A DNA stretch of 64,000 nt from Streptomyces spororaveus (GTDB lineage Bacteria; Actinomycetota; Actinomycetes; Streptomycetales; Streptomycetaceae). Under the pieces are notes generated by a model. The model was not told the origin of the DNA, ran no database searches, and worked only from the letters and a program-made list of their open reading frames with translations. Shown piece by piece: positions 24,562 to 33,930 of this stretch. The DNA is taken from assembly GCF_016755875.1 (NCBI RefSeq), contig NZ_BNED01000005.1, forward strand, positions 2,046,001-2,110,000, written 5' to 3'. The translations under genes were made by a program, and so were the position numbers. Every line of letters starts with the position of its first letter. Position 1 is the stretch's first letter.

Positions 24562-25296
24562 TCACTCCGGGCCGCCTGCGGGCGCCCGCCTCCGGGGAAT
24601 GAGCGGCCAGGCCGGCTCGACGACTGCCGTCGGATCCGCGGTACGCCGCAGATAGGCCTGCAAGGAGACCGACTGCTCGGCCGCCGCACGCACCTGGAGT
24701 TCGTGCAGCTCCGCCAGGGGCATCCGGCCCACGGGCCGGTGCTTCTCCCCCATGCGTCGCACCACGCGGGCGGCGGCCACGGCGTCGGCCCTCGCGTTGT
24801 GCGCGTCGTCGAGCGACACCCCGTAATGCGCGCAGAGCGCGTGGAGGGCCCGCTTGCCCTTGCGGTACTTGTCGATGTGCTTGTCGATCACCAGTGGATC
24901 GATGACGGGCGAGAGCGCACTGCCCAGCCGGTCGCTGATCGACTCGACCTCGTGCCGCCGGCACTCGCGGTCCAGCAGCGACAGGTCGTAGCGCGCGTTC
25001 ATCACGACCAGGGGCGTCCCCGAGCGCAGCCCCTCGGTGACGACCTGCGCGATCTCCTCGACGGCCGATGCGGCCGGTACCCCGTGCTCGCGGGCGTGTT
25101 CCGTCGAGATGCCGTGGATCGCCGACGCCTGCTCGGGTATGGCCACCCCGGGATCGAGCAGCCAGGTCCGTTCGGCCGCCACGGCCCCGGCCGAGTCCAG
25201 GCGGACGACCGCCGCCGTCACGATGCGGTCGGTCTCGACGTCGGTGCCCGTGGTCTCCAGGTCGAAGGCCAGGAGCGGCCCGCTGATCCAGCTCAT
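24562..25296 (-). CDS. DEDDh 3'-5' exonuclease (DNA polymerase III epsilon-like)
   Basis: 244 residues. ExoI FDLETTGTD (Asp12, Glu14), exoII NARYDLSLLDRE with a catalytic Asp, and exoIII HNARADAVAAARV with the His and Asp give the DEDDh set. This makes it a 3'-5' exonuclease of the DnaQ family. It is a stand-alone protein, with no polymerase or BRCT domain. The C-terminal third (ELHELQVRAAAEQSVSLQAY) is conserved among actinobacterial members. ATG 25296. A role in proofreading or nucleic acid turnover is plausible. Confidence 0.85.
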   Translation of the reverse strand: MSWISGPLLAFDLETTGTDVETDRIVTAAVVRLDSAGAVAAERTWLLDPGVAIPEQASAIHGISTEHAREHGVPAASAVEEIAQVVTEGLRSGTPLVVMNARYDLSLLDRECRRHEVESISDRLGSALSPVIDPLVIDKHIDKYRKGKRALHALCAHYGVSLDDAHNARADAVAAARVVRRMGEKHRPVGRMPLAELHELQVRAAAEQSVSLQAYLRRTADPTAVVEPAWPLIPRRRAPAGGPE

Positions 25297-25543
25297 CGCG
25301 CAGCCGCCGTTCCGGCGTGGGCTTCCGGTCGGCGCCGTGCTCCACCGCGGGAGGCCCGGGACGTACCCGGCGTGCGTGAACGCATCGCCGCGTCGTACGC
25401 GACCACCACCGAGCCGCCGTGCCGGTCCCCCGTGCCGTGCCAGTCCTCCACCCTGTGCCCCTCCCCCGTACACCTTCGGTCAACGGGTTTCAGCCTGCCA
25501 CGGGGCACTGACAGCCAGGCCGCCGGGGCCGCCCCGCCGGGTG

Positions 25544-26830
25544 TCAGGAGACCGGCCGGGAGTCCTCCCACATCGATTCGAACTCCTCCCGGTAGGTCGT
25601 GAACAGGCCGTGGTCCGCGTCCTTCGGCACGCCCCGGCCGCCGCCCCGCAGCACCAGGACGGGCGACTCCATGCCGCGCGCCCGCCTCAGGTAGGACTGC
25701 ACCACCGCGATGCCCGAGGCCTGCCCCTCCACCAGGTAGGCGGTGAACCGCGGGGTCTCGTCGAAGACGTGGATCTCGAAGCGGGAGGGGTCCCGCAGAC
25801 CCGCCCGGACGCGGCGGACGTGCAGGATGTTCATCTCCACCGAGCGGCTCAGCTCGCCCTTGCGCAGCCCCAGCTCGCGCTCGCGCCGCTTGACGGCGCT
25901 GCTCGCCGGGTTCAGGAACAGCAGCCGCACCCGGCAGCCGGCCTCCGTGAGCCGGACGAGTCTTCGGCCCGAGAAGTTCTGGACCAGGAGGTTGAGCCCT
26001 ATGCCGATGGCGTCGAGCCGCCGCGCGCCCCCGAAGAGGTCCTCGGCCGGGAGCTGGCGCTGGAGCCGTACCCGGTCCGGGTGGACCGAGACGACGTCCG
26101 CGTACCGGTCGCCCACCAGGTCCTCGACGGCGTCGATCGGCAGCCGGTCCGCGGCGGGGCTGCCGGAGACCCCGCCCAGTACCTCCAGCAGGCGCGCCGA
26201 GGCGCGCTCCGCCTGTTCCAGCACGGGCCGCGACAGCGCCCGGTTGCGGGAGACGACGTTGCGGGTGACCTCCAGCTCGTCCAGGGCCAGCTCGATCTCG
26301 CGCCGGTCGTCGAAGTACGGCTCGAAGCACGGCCAGTGCTGGACCATCAGCTCGCGCAGCTGGGGCAGGGTCAGGAAGCTCAGCACGTTGTCGTCCGCCG
26401 AGTCGAGCAGATAGCCCTTGCGCCGGCTGACCTCGCGTACGGCGACGGCCCGCTGCACCCATTCCTGTCCGGCGGGCCCGGCGGCGGCGACGACCCAGTC
26501 GTCGGTGCCGTGCACCGGTTCGTAGATCGGCCGGAGCACCGCCCCGACCACCGCGCGCAGCCGCTGTTCGATGAGATTCAGCCAGATGTACGCACGACCG
26601 GCCCGCTGCGCCCGGGTCCTGACCTCGCTCCAGGCCTCCGTGCCCCAGTCCAGCTCGACGCCGGTCCCCTCGTTCCCCGCGTCCCCGGCCGCCGCCGGTC
26701 CGCCCGCCAGGGAGACCGCCCCGGCCGGGATCCCCGCGGGCGTCCCGCCGGGGACACCACCTGGGGCGTCCGCCGGGCCACCCTCGTGACTGCTGTCACC
26801 AGGGGGCAGCTCCAGACCTCCCGAGCTCAC
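25544..26830 (-). CDS. SAV2148-family HEPN domain protein
   Basis: 428 residues. After a disordered Pro/Gly/Ala-rich N-terminus (about 1-60) comes a helical domain with AYIWLNLIEQRLRAVVGAVL, the segment that marks the SAV2148-type HEPN family of Streptomyces. The C-terminal half is alpha/beta, ending in FEIHVFDETPRFTAYLVEG and SYLRRARGMESPVLVLRG, which recalls phospholipase D-like or DUF5919 folds. HEPN domains are often RNases or nucleotide-binding modules, but I cannot point to an R-x4-6-H motif. The GTG start at 26830 is preceded by an aaggcgg-like site. Function unknown. Confidence 0.7.
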   Translation of the reverse strand: MSSGGLELPPGDSSHEGGPADAPGGVPGGTPAGIPAGAVSLAGGPAAAGDAGNEGTGVELDWGTEAWSEVRTRAQRAGRAYIWLNLIEQRLRAVVGAVLRPIYEPVHGTDDWVVAAAGPAGQEWVQRAVAVREVSRRKGYLLDSADDNVLSFLTLPQLRELMVQHWPCFEPYFDDRREIELALDELEVTRNVVSRNRALSRPVLEQAERASARLLEVLGGVSGSPAADRLPIDAVEDLVGDRYADVVSVHPDRVRLQRQLPAEDLFGGARRLDAIGIGLNLLVQNFSGRRLVRLTEAGCRVRLLFLNPASSAVKRRERELGLRKGELSRSVEMNILHVRRVRAGLRDPSRFEIHVFDETPRFTAYLVEGQASGIAVVQSYLRRARGMESPVLVLRGGGRGVPKDADHGLFTTYREEFESMWEDSRPVS

Positions 26831-26967
26831 CCGTGCACCGCCTTCTGCGTCTGGACGCCCGTCTCCAGTGATCACGGAAGGGTACTCCGCGCGCGCGGCC
26901 CGATGCAGCCCGACGGCCCTTACCGGGACGGTCCGTTGACCCATTATCCGATGCGCAGACAGTCCTC

Positions 26968-26994
26968 TGACCCGCATATCGGCTCTGCGGGTCA
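26968..26994. promoter_or_regulatory. inverted repeat TGACCCGCA-N9-TGCGGGTCA, possible operator
   Basis: Perfect 9-base arms with a 9-base spacer in the 286-base divergent region between the HEPN gene and glgX, about 120 bases before glgX. The spacing fits a dimeric regulator or a small hairpin. No regulator is adjacent. Confidence 0.4.
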
Positions 26995-27116
26995 CCCGGT
27001 AGGACCACTGCCAAGTCCGCGCTTGGGGCCCCTCTTTCGGGGAAGATCTGGCAGGGACGTGGTCCATGCCGGGTCAGCCGGGACATCTTCGGGCAATGAG
27101 GGAAGAGTCGTTATCT

Positions 27117-29231
27117 ATGCAGGTCTGGCCGGGACAGGCGTATCCGCTGGGTGCCACGTACGACGGCGCCGGCACCAACTTCGCGGTCTACTCGGAGGCC
27201 GCCCGACGCATCGAGCTGTGCCTCCTGCACGACGACGGGTCGGAATCCGCCGTGGAGCTGCGCGAGACGGACGCCTTCGTCCGCCACGCGTACCTGCCCG
27301 GCGTCATGCCGGGCCAGCGCTACGGGTTCCGCGTGCACGGACCGTACGAGCCCGAGCGCGGGCGGCGCTGCAACGCGGCGAAGCTGCTGCTGGACCCGTA
27401 CGCCCGGGCCGTCAGCGGCCGGGTCAGCTGGAACGAGGCGGTGTACGGCTACCACTTCGGCCGGCCGGACTCGCGCAACGACCTCGACTCCGCCCCGCAC
27501 ACGATGAGCTCGGTGGTGGTGAACCCGTACTTCGACTGGGCCAACGACCGGCCGCCGCGCCACGAGTACCACCACACGGTGCTGTACGAGGCGCACGTCA
27601 AGGGTCTGACGATGCACCATCCGGACCTCCCCGAGGAGCTGCGCGGCACCTACGGGGCGCTGGCGCACCCGGCGGTCATCGGCCACCTCGCCAAGCTCGG
27701 GGTGACGGCGCTGGAGCTGATGCCGGTGCACCAGTTCGTCAACGACCACCGTCTGGTCAACGACGGGCTGAGCAATTACTGGGGTTACAACACCATCGGA
27801 TTCTTCGCCCCGCACAACGGCTACGCGTCGGGCGACCGCGGCCAGCAGGTGCTGGAGTTCAAGTCGGCGGTCCGGGCGCTGCACGAGGCCGGTATCGAGG
27901 TGATCCTCGACGTGGTCTACAACCACACCGCGGAGGGGAACCACCTGGGCCCGACGCTGTCCTTCCGGGGACTGGACAACGCCTCGTACTACCGGCTGGC
28001 GGACGATCCGCGGCACTACACGGACACCACCGGCACCGGGAACTCGCTGCTGATGCGCTCCCCGCACGTGCTCCAGCTGATCATGGACTCGCTGCGCTAC
28101 TGGGTCACCGAGATGCATGTGGACGGGTTCCGCTTCGACCTGGCGGCGACGCTGGCCCGCCAGTTCCACGAGGTGGACCGGCTGTCCTCGTTCTTCGACC
28201 TGGTCCAGCAGGATCCGGTGGTCAGCCAGGTGAAGCTGATCGCGGAGCCCTGGGACCTGGGTGAGGGCGGCTACCAGGTGGGCAACTTCCCACCGCTGTG
28301 GACCGAGTGGAACGGCAAGTACCGGGACACCGTACGGGACCTGTGGCGCGGGCAGCCGCGCACGCTCGCGGAGTTCGCGGGGCGCCTGACGGGCTCCTCG
28401 GACCTCTACCAGGACGACGGGCGGCGCCCGCTGGCGTCGATCAACTTCACCACCTGCCACGACGGTTTCACCCTGAACGACCTGGTGTCCTACGACGAGA
28501 AGCACAACGAGGCCAACCGGGAGGGCAATCGGGACGGCGAGACCCACAACCGCTCCTGGAACTGCGGTGTGGAGGGACCCACGGAGGATCCGGAGATCCT
28601 GGAGCTGCGCGAACGCCAGATGCGCAATTTCACGGCCACCCTGATGCTGTCCCAGGGGGTGCCGATGCTCAGCCACGGCGACGAGTTCGGCCGGACCCAG
28701 CAGGGGAACAACAACGCCTACTGCCAGGACAACGAACTGTCGTGGGTGCGCTGGCCCGAGCCGGGCAAGCCGGCCCCGTCGCTGCTGGAGTTCACCCGGC
28801 GGATGGTGTGGCTGCGCCGCGACCACCCGGTCTTCCGGCGGCGCCGGTTCTTCCACGGGCGGCCGGTGGAGGGCACGCACGACGAGCTCTCCGACATCGC
28901 GTGGTTCACCCCGCACGGGGAGGAGATGCGGGCCCGGGACTGGCAGGCGCAGCACGCGCGGGCGCTGACCGTCTTCCTCAACGGGGAGGCGATCTCCGAG
29001 CCGGGCACCCGCGGGGAGCGGATCACCGACGACTCGTTCCTGCTGATGTTCAACGCGGGCGCGGAACCGCAGGACTTCACGGTTCCGGCGGGGCACGGCG
29101 CGCAGTGGCGGCTGGTGGTGGACACGGCGCGGGCGGACGTACAGCCACCCGGCACCGGGCCGCAGTACGCGGCGGGCGACCGGGTGGCGCTGACGGGGCG
29201 GTCTCTGGTGGTGCTTCAGCGCCCGGCGTAG
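27117..29231 (+). CDS. glgX: glycogen debranching enzyme GlgX/TreX (isoamylase type, GH13)
   Basis: 704 residues. An N-terminal CBM48-like module (QVWPGQAYPLGATYDGAGTN) is followed by a GH13 barrel: DVVYNHTAEG, GFRFDLAATLA (nucleophile Asp), KLIAEPWDLG (acid/base Glu) and TCHDGFTLNDLVSY (third Asp). It hydrolyses alpha-1,6 branches of glycogen, giving linear maltodextrins, the substrate of TreY. ATG 27117 (MQVWPG) fits the family. An in-frame ATG at 27096 would add seven codons including a TTA. The 3' end overlaps the convergent MFS gene by 16 bases. Confidence 0.93.
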   Translation: MQVWPGQAYPLGATYDGAGTNFAVYSEAARRIELCLLHDDGSESAVELRETDAFVRHAYLPGVMPGQRYGFRVHGPYEPERGRRCNAAKLLLDPYARAVSGRVSWNEAVYGYHFGRPDSRNDLDSAPHTMSSVVVNPYFDWANDRPPRHEYHHTVLYEAHVKGLTMHHPDLPEELRGTYGALAHPAVIGHLAKLGVTALELMPVHQFVNDHRLVNDGLSNYWGYNTIGFFAPHNGYASGDRGQQVLEFKSAVRALHEAGIEVILDVVYNHTAEGNHLGPTLSFRGLDNASYYRLADDPRHYTDTTGTGNSLLMRSPHVLQLIMDSLRYWVTEMHVDGFRFDLAATLARQFHEVDRLSSFFDLVQQDPVVSQVKLIAEPWDLGEGGYQVGNFPPLWTEWNGKYRDTVRDLWRGQPRTLAEFAGRLTGSSDLYQDDGRRPLASINFTTCHDGFTLNDLVSYDEKHNEANREGNRDGETHNRSWNCGVEGPTEDPEILELRERQMRNFTATLMLSQGVPMLSHGDEFGRTQQGNNNAYCQDNELSWVRWPEPGKPAPSLLEFTRRMVWLRRDHPVFRRRRFFHGRPVEGTHDELSDIAWFTPHGEEMRARDWQAQHARALTVFLNGEAISEPGTRGERITDDSFLLMFNAGAEPQDFTVPAGHGAQWRLVVDTARADVQPPGTGPQYAAGDRVALTGRSLVVLQRPA

Positions 29232-30547
29232 GCGGCGCTCCCGTCCGGCGCCGGGGAGGAGCCGGCCGGCGGGCCCGGAACGCTCACCTCGGCGGCGCTC
29301 ACCTCGGCGGTGCTCACGTCGGTGGCGCTCGCCCCGGCGGTGTGCGTCCGGGCGGCGGGCACCTCGGTGACGAGGGCGAGGAGCAGGCAGAGGGCGGCCG
29401 CGCCGACGGCCACGGCGAAGGCCCCGGCGGGGCCGTAGGTCTCGGCGAGGCGCCCGCAGACGACGAGGGCCGCGGCCTGCCCGGCCACCAGGCAGCTGGC
29501 GGCGAAGGCCATCGAGGTGGAGAGCCGGGCCGGTTCCACGGCCCGCTCGGTGAGCGCGAACGCGGTGATCAGGTGGGGTGCGTAGGCGGCGCCCAGCACG
29601 GTGACGACGGCGTACAGCGGCCACAGTCCGTCGGTGACGAGCAGGGGCGCCGAGAGCACGAGGGCCGCACCGGTCGCCACGCGCCAGCGCAGCCGCAGCC
29701 CGAACCGGGCGGGCAGCGCGCCGAGGGAGATGCCGACGACCGCGCTGACGACGCCCATGGCGGAGTAGACGACGGCGGCCTGGTCCGGGACCCCGAGCCG
29801 GATGGTGAGCGCGGTGATGCCCGCCTGGCAGGCGCCGAACATCGCGCCCTGGAGGGCGAGTGAGCAGCGTACGGCGCGGACCACCCCGGGCGGCCGGACC
29901 CGGGTGCCCGGGGCCCGGTCCGACGCGGGGGACCCGGCCGTGACGGCGGCGGTCGGGTGCAGCGCGTACACGGTGCCGAAGACGGCGACGAGGCCGGCCG
30001 CGCCGGCGAGGGCGACGGCCGGGTGCGCGAGGAGCGCGGCGAGTCCGACCAGGGCGGGTCCGAAGACGAAGGAGACCTCGTCCAGGGTGCCTTCGAGCGC
30101 GTGGACGGCGCCGACGACGCTCTCGTCGGACCCGGCCCGGTGGGCCAGGGCCACCGAGCGCGTCCGGGCGAGCGGTCCGATCAGCGGTACGGAGGCGCCG
30201 GTGAGGGCGCCGATCGCGGCGAGCGGGACGGTGGCCAGGTGCGTGAGCGCCCCGGCGACCAGGGCGGCCGTGGCCACGGCGTTGACGGCGGCCGCGGCCA
30301 GGACGACGCGGCGCTGCCCGTGGCGGTCGGCGAGCCAGCCGAGGACGGGTCCGAAGAGGACCTGCCCGATGGACAGGGTGCCGCCGACCGTGCCCGCGAC
30401 GGCGAGGGAGCCGCTGGTCTGGGCGACCAGCAGGAAGCTGCCGAACTGGGACATCGCGACGGGCAGTCGGGCGAGGAAAGAGACGAGCGGAAGTAGGGGC
30501 CCGGTCAGGGCGATGACTTTTCGATAAGTGTTGACGGTTCCAACCAC
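29216..30547 (-). CDS. MFS transporter
   Basis: 443 residues with about 12 transmembrane helices. The loop LGWLADRHGQRRVVLAAAAV between helices 2 and 3 is the MFS G-x-x-x-D-R/K motif A. Helices are short and Ala/Val/Leu-rich. The C-terminal tail of about 45 residues is hydrophilic and contains imperfect pentapeptide repeats (STAEV/SAAEV). The substrate is unknown. The GTG start at 30547 has no clear Shine-Dalgarno, so the true start may be further in. It is divergent from treY (82 bases) and convergent with glgX. Confidence 0.82.
   Translation of the reverse strand: MVGTVNTYRKVIALTGPLLPLVSFLARLPVAMSQFGSFLLVAQTSGSLAVAGTVGGTLSIGQVLFGPVLGWLADRHGQRRVVLAAAAVNAVATAALVAGALTHLATVPLAAIGALTGASVPLIGPLARTRSVALAHRAGSDESVVGAVHALEGTLDEVSFVFGPALVGLAALLAHPAVALAGAAGLVAVFGTVYALHPTAAVTAGSPASDRAPGTRVRPPGVVRAVRCSLALQGAMFGACQAGITALTIRLGVPDQAAVVYSAMGVVSAVVGISLGALPARFGLRLRWRVATGAALVLSAPLLVTDGLWPLYAVVTVLGAAYAPHLITAFALTERAVEPARLSTSMAFAASCLVAGQAAALVVCGRLAETYGPAGAFAVAVGAAALCLLLALVTEVPAARTHTAGASATDVSTAEVSAAEVSVPGPPAGSSPAPDGSAAYAGR
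29283..29342. repeat. 15-bp tandem repeat in the 3' end of the MFS gene
   Basis: Four imperfect copies of a 15-base unit close to ctcacctcggcggcg. On the coding strand they give the pentapeptide pattern (S/A)-(T/A)-(A/D)-(E/V)-V in the cytoplasmic tail. The unit length keeps the frame, so copy-number changes would alter tail length only. Confidence 0.75.
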
Positions 30548-30629
30548 TTGATCGACATTAACCCGGCGCAGTCACTCGGATGCATTGGGTAATGGCACGG
30601 AATCCGGCAGGTTGGGTACGTACGTTCTC

Positions 30630-32900
30630 ATGAGCCAGCCGCACGCGACCCCCGAATCGGAATCTGACGTTCCGACCGTAGTCACTCCGACGTCGACCTA
30701 CCGCCTCCAGCTGCGCCCCGAGTTCCCCTTCGCGGCGGCCGAGGCAGCCGTCCCGTACATCGCCTCCCTCGGCGTGTCGCACCTGCACCTCTCCCCGGTC
30801 CTGGAGGCGGTGCCCGGCTCGACGCACGGCTACGACGTCACCGACCACTCCCGCGTGCGGGCCGAGCTCGGCGGTGAGCCGGGCCTGCGGGCCCTGGCCG
30901 CGGCCGCCCGGGCGCACGGGCTCGGACTGGTCCTCGACATCGTGCCCAACCACATGGCGGTGCCGACCCCGCTGCGGCTGAACCGGCCCCTGTGGGAGGT
31001 CCTGCGGGAGGGCCCCGCCTCGCCGTACGCCCGCTGGTTCGACATCGACTGGGAGGCGGGCGGCGGCCAGGTGCTGCTGCCGGTGCTCGCCGGGCCGGCG
31101 GAGGAGTGCGAGCTGCGGGCCGACGGCGGGGTGCTGCACTACGGGGAGCAGCAGTTCCCGCTGCGGGAGGGCACCTCGGGGCTGGCGCTGCCCGAGCTGC
31201 TCGCCGCGCAGTGGTACCGGCCGGCCTGGTGGCGCGAGGCCCGCACCTCGCTCAACTACCGCCGCTTCTTCACCATTTCTGAGCTGATCGGGATCCGGGT
31301 GGAGGACCCGGAGGTGTTCACGGCCACCCACGCGAAGGTGCTGGAGCTGGTCCGGGACGGCGTCGCGGAGGGGCTGCGGATCGACCACGTGGACGGCCTG
31401 GCGGACCCTGAGGAGTACCTGCGGCGGCTGCGGGCGGCGGCGGGCGACGGCTGCTGGGTGGTGGTCGAGAAGATCCTGGCCCGCGAGGAGCGGCTGCCGT
31501 CCGCCTGGCCGGTGGCGGGGACCACCGGCTACGACGCCCTGCACCGGGTGGACGGGGTGTTCACCGACCCCGAGGGCGCCGCGGAGCTGGCGGCCCGGTA
31601 CGGGGAGAGCACCGGGCTGCCGCGGTGGCCGGAGGCGGCCCGGGCCTCGGCCCGGGAGGTGCTGACCGGTGACCTGGCCGCCGAGCTGGGGGCGCTGGAA
31701 CGGCAGGCGGGACCGGAACTCGCCGGCGCCGTCGCCGAGTTGCTGATCGCCTTCCCCGTCTACCGGCCCTACCCCGGCGAGAGCGACCTGCCGCCCCGCG
31801 CCGTGGAGCAGGCGGCCGCGGCGGCCGGTCCGGACGCGGTGGCCGCCGTACGGGACCTGCTGCTGCGGGATCCGGCCTTCGCGGCCCGCTTCGCCCAGAC
31901 CTCGGCGGCCCTGCGCGCCAAGTCCCTGGAGGACCGGGCCTTCTACCGGTACGCCCCGCTGCTGTCGGCCACCGAGGTCGGCGGGGAGCCGGGGCGGCCG
32001 GCGGTGTCGGCCGCGGAGTTCCACGCGTACTGCGCGGACCTGGCCCGGGAGTGGCCCGCGGCCGGGACCGTCCTGTCCACGCACGACACCAAGCGCAGCG
32101 CGGACGTGCGGGCCCGGATCTCGGTGCTGTCCCAGGCGCCGGAGCTGATGGGCCGCCCCGGGGGGCCCGACCCCCAGCTGGCCTGGGTGGCCCGGCAGAC
32201 CTCGCTGGGCCTCGGCCCGGTCCCCGGGGCCGGGCCCCGGCTGGCCGACGCCCTGCTCAAGGCGGTGCGCGAGGCGGCCCTGCGCACCAGCTGGACCGAG
32301 CCGGACGAGGAGTACGAGGCGGGAGTGGCCGGGTACGTCCGGGCCCCGCTCGACCTCCCGGCGGAGCTGGCCGGGGCGGCGCGGGCGAACCTCCTCGGCA
32401 TGACCCTGCTGCACCTGGCGATGCCGGGGGTCCCGGAGGTCTACCAGGGCGCCGAGACGGAGTACCGGGCCCTGGTGGACCCCGACAACCGGCGCCCGGC
32501 CCGCTTCCCCCGCCGCACACTGGCCCGGCTGGACGCGGGGGCGGCGCCCGAGGATCCCGCCGAGGAGAAGCTGGGGCTCACGGCCGGGCTGCTGCGGCTG
32601 CGCCGGGACCGGCCCGAGCTGTTCCGGGGGTACGCGCCCGTCCTGGCCCGGGGTCCGGCCGCCGACCACCTGCTGGCGTTCACCCGGGGCCCCGGGCTGC
32701 TGGTGGCGGCCACCCGGCTGTCCCACCGGCTGGCCGCGTCGGGCGGCTGGCGGGACACCCGGCTGCCGCTGCCCCCCGGCACCTGGACCCGCCTGGCCCC
32801 CTTCTCCCCGGGGGCGGAGCCCGCCGTGCCGCACAGCGGTTCCGCCGAGGTGGCCGCCCTGCTGGACGGCCACCCGGTGGGTGTCTGGCTGCGCCGCTGA
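30630..32900 (+). CDS. treY: maltooligosyl trehalose synthase
   Basis: 756 residues, GH13 family. It isomerises the reducing-end alpha-1,4 bond of a maltodextrin to alpha,alpha-1,1, making maltooligosyl-trehalose. Motifs: TSTYRLQLRPEFPF at the N-terminus, DIVPNHMAV, GLRIDHVDGLADP (nucleophile Asp), WVVVEKILAREERLP (Glu) and STHDTKRSADVRARI (Asp). The length is at the upper range for the family. ATG 30630; a longer in-frame start is poorly supported. It works between GlgX (27 kb) and TreZ (39 kb). Confidence 0.94.
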   Translation: MSQPHATPESESDVPTVVTPTSTYRLQLRPEFPFAAAEAAVPYIASLGVSHLHLSPVLEAVPGSTHGYDVTDHSRVRAELGGEPGLRALAAAARAHGLGLVLDIVPNHMAVPTPLRLNRPLWEVLREGPASPYARWFDIDWEAGGGQVLLPVLAGPAEECELRADGGVLHYGEQQFPLREGTSGLALPELLAAQWYRPAWWREARTSLNYRRFFTISELIGIRVEDPEVFTATHAKVLELVRDGVAEGLRIDHVDGLADPEEYLRRLRAAAGDGCWVVVEKILAREERLPSAWPVAGTTGYDALHRVDGVFTDPEGAAELAARYGESTGLPRWPEAARASAREVLTGDLAAELGALERQAGPELAGAVAELLIAFPVYRPYPGESDLPPRAVEQAAAAAGPDAVAAVRDLLLRDPAFAARFAQTSAALRAKSLEDRAFYRYAPLLSATEVGGEPGRPAVSAAEFHAYCADLAREWPAAGTVLSTHDTKRSADVRARISVLSQAPELMGRPGGPDPQLAWVARQTSLGLGPVPGAGPRLADALLKAVREAALRTSWTEPDEEYEAGVAGYVRAPLDLPAELAGAARANLLGMTLLHLAMPGVPEVYQGAETEYRALVDPDNRRPARFPRRTLARLDAGAAPEDPAEEKLGLTAGLLRLRRDRPELFRGYAPVLARGPAADHLLAFTRGPGLLVAATRLSHRLAASGGWRDTRLPLPPGTWTRLAPFSPGAEPAVPHSGSAEVAALLDGHPVGVWLRR

Positions 32901-32926
32901 TCCGGCGGGCCGCGCCGGTACGCCAC

Positions 32927-33847
32927 TCAGCGGGGTGGCGGGCCCGGCTCCGGTACCCCGCCCTGGCCCCGCTCGGCCCGGGCTCCGACCAGCTCCGCGA
33001 AGGCGGCCGCGGCCCCGGTCAGCGGGACCCGGGAGAACACCGCCAGGGGCCGGTGCCACGGCGGGTCGAGGGAGAGCAGTACGCAGTCCTCGCCGACGGC
33101 GCCGCGGACCATGTGGGCCGGGGCCATGACGACGCCCACCCCGGCGGCCGCCATCCGGACGGCCGTGGAGGTGTGCTCCGTGCGCAGCACCGTGTGCGGG
33201 GTGAAACCGAGTGCCCCGCAGGCCCGGTCGAGGACGAGGACACCGTCGACCAGAGGTTCCATCGCGCACCGGATCCAGTCGCGGTGGGCGAGTTCGGCGA
33301 GGCCCACGGCCGCACGGCCGGCCAGCGGATCGTCGAAGGGGACGACGATGACCAGCTCCTCCCGGCCGATCCGCAGCAGCGGCCCCGCCCAGCCCGCGGG
33401 CTCGGGGCCCACCGCGAGGTCGGCGACGCCGCGTTCCAGCTGCTCCTCCAGCGCCTCCGTGGCGCCGTACTCCCGCAGCACCAGGGACACCCCCGGGTGC
33501 AGGGACCGCCAGCGGGCGGCGACCCCCGGGAGCAGGCCGACGGCCAGCGCGTGCACGGTGGCGATGTGCAGTTCCCCGCCGGTCACCCCGGCGGCGGCGC
33601 GGGCGGCGCGCTCGGCCTGGCGGGCGCTGCGGACGGCGAGTTGCGCGTGCGGGAGGAAGGCGCGGCCCATGGGGGTGAGCCGGACCCCGCGGGGCATCCG
33701 CTCCAGCAGCGCGCCGCCCACCGACCGCTCCAGGGCCTTGACCTGGTGCGACAGCGCGGGCTGCGTGACGTGCAGGCCGTCGGCGGCGCGGGTGAAGGAG
33801 GACTCCTCCACGACGGCCAGGAAGTACTCCATTTGACGCAGGCTCAT
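32927..33847 (-). CDS. LysR family transcriptional regulator
   Basis: 306 residues. A winged helix-turn-helix at 1-60 (RQMEYFLAVVEESSFTRAAD, VTQPALSHQVKALE) is followed by a linker helix and a periplasmic-binding-type effector domain from about 90. It is divergent from lpd with an 83-base spacer that contains a near-perfect palindrome of T-N11-A form. LysR proteins usually control the divergent neighbour, so it probably regulates the dihydrolipoyl dehydrogenase gene and itself. The effector is unknown. Confidence 0.88.
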   Translation of the reverse strand: MSLRQMEYFLAVVEESSFTRAADGLHVTQPALSHQVKALERSVGGALLERMPRGVRLTPMGRAFLPHAQLAVRSARQAERAARAAAGVTGGELHIATVHALAVGLLPGVAARWRSLHPGVSLVLREYGATEALEEQLERGVADLAVGPEPAGWAGPLLRIGREELVIVVPFDDPLAGRAAVGLAELAHRDWIRCAMEPLVDGVLVLDRACGALGFTPHTVLRTEHTSTAVRMAAAGVGVVMAPAHMVRGAVGEDCVLLSLDPPWHRPLAVFSRVPLTGAAAAFAELVGARAERGQGGVPEPGPPPR

Positions 33848-33871
33848 GACCGCGAAGCATAAAGATCCTTC

Positions 33872-33890
33872 ATGACCTTCAGAAGATCAT
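33872..33890. promoter_or_regulatory. LysR-type operator, ATGACCTTCAGAAGATCAT
   Basis: A 19-base palindrome (arms ATGAcCTTC / GAAGaTCAT, one mismatched pair, central A) located 25 bases before the LysR start and 40 bases before lpd. It contains the T-N11-A core expected for LysR factors and is the only strong symmetry in this divergent spacer. Confidence 0.55.
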
Positions 33891-33930
33891 TTCCTTGGAC
33901 CCGGTCCGCCGGGCGGTGGAGGCTGGTGTC

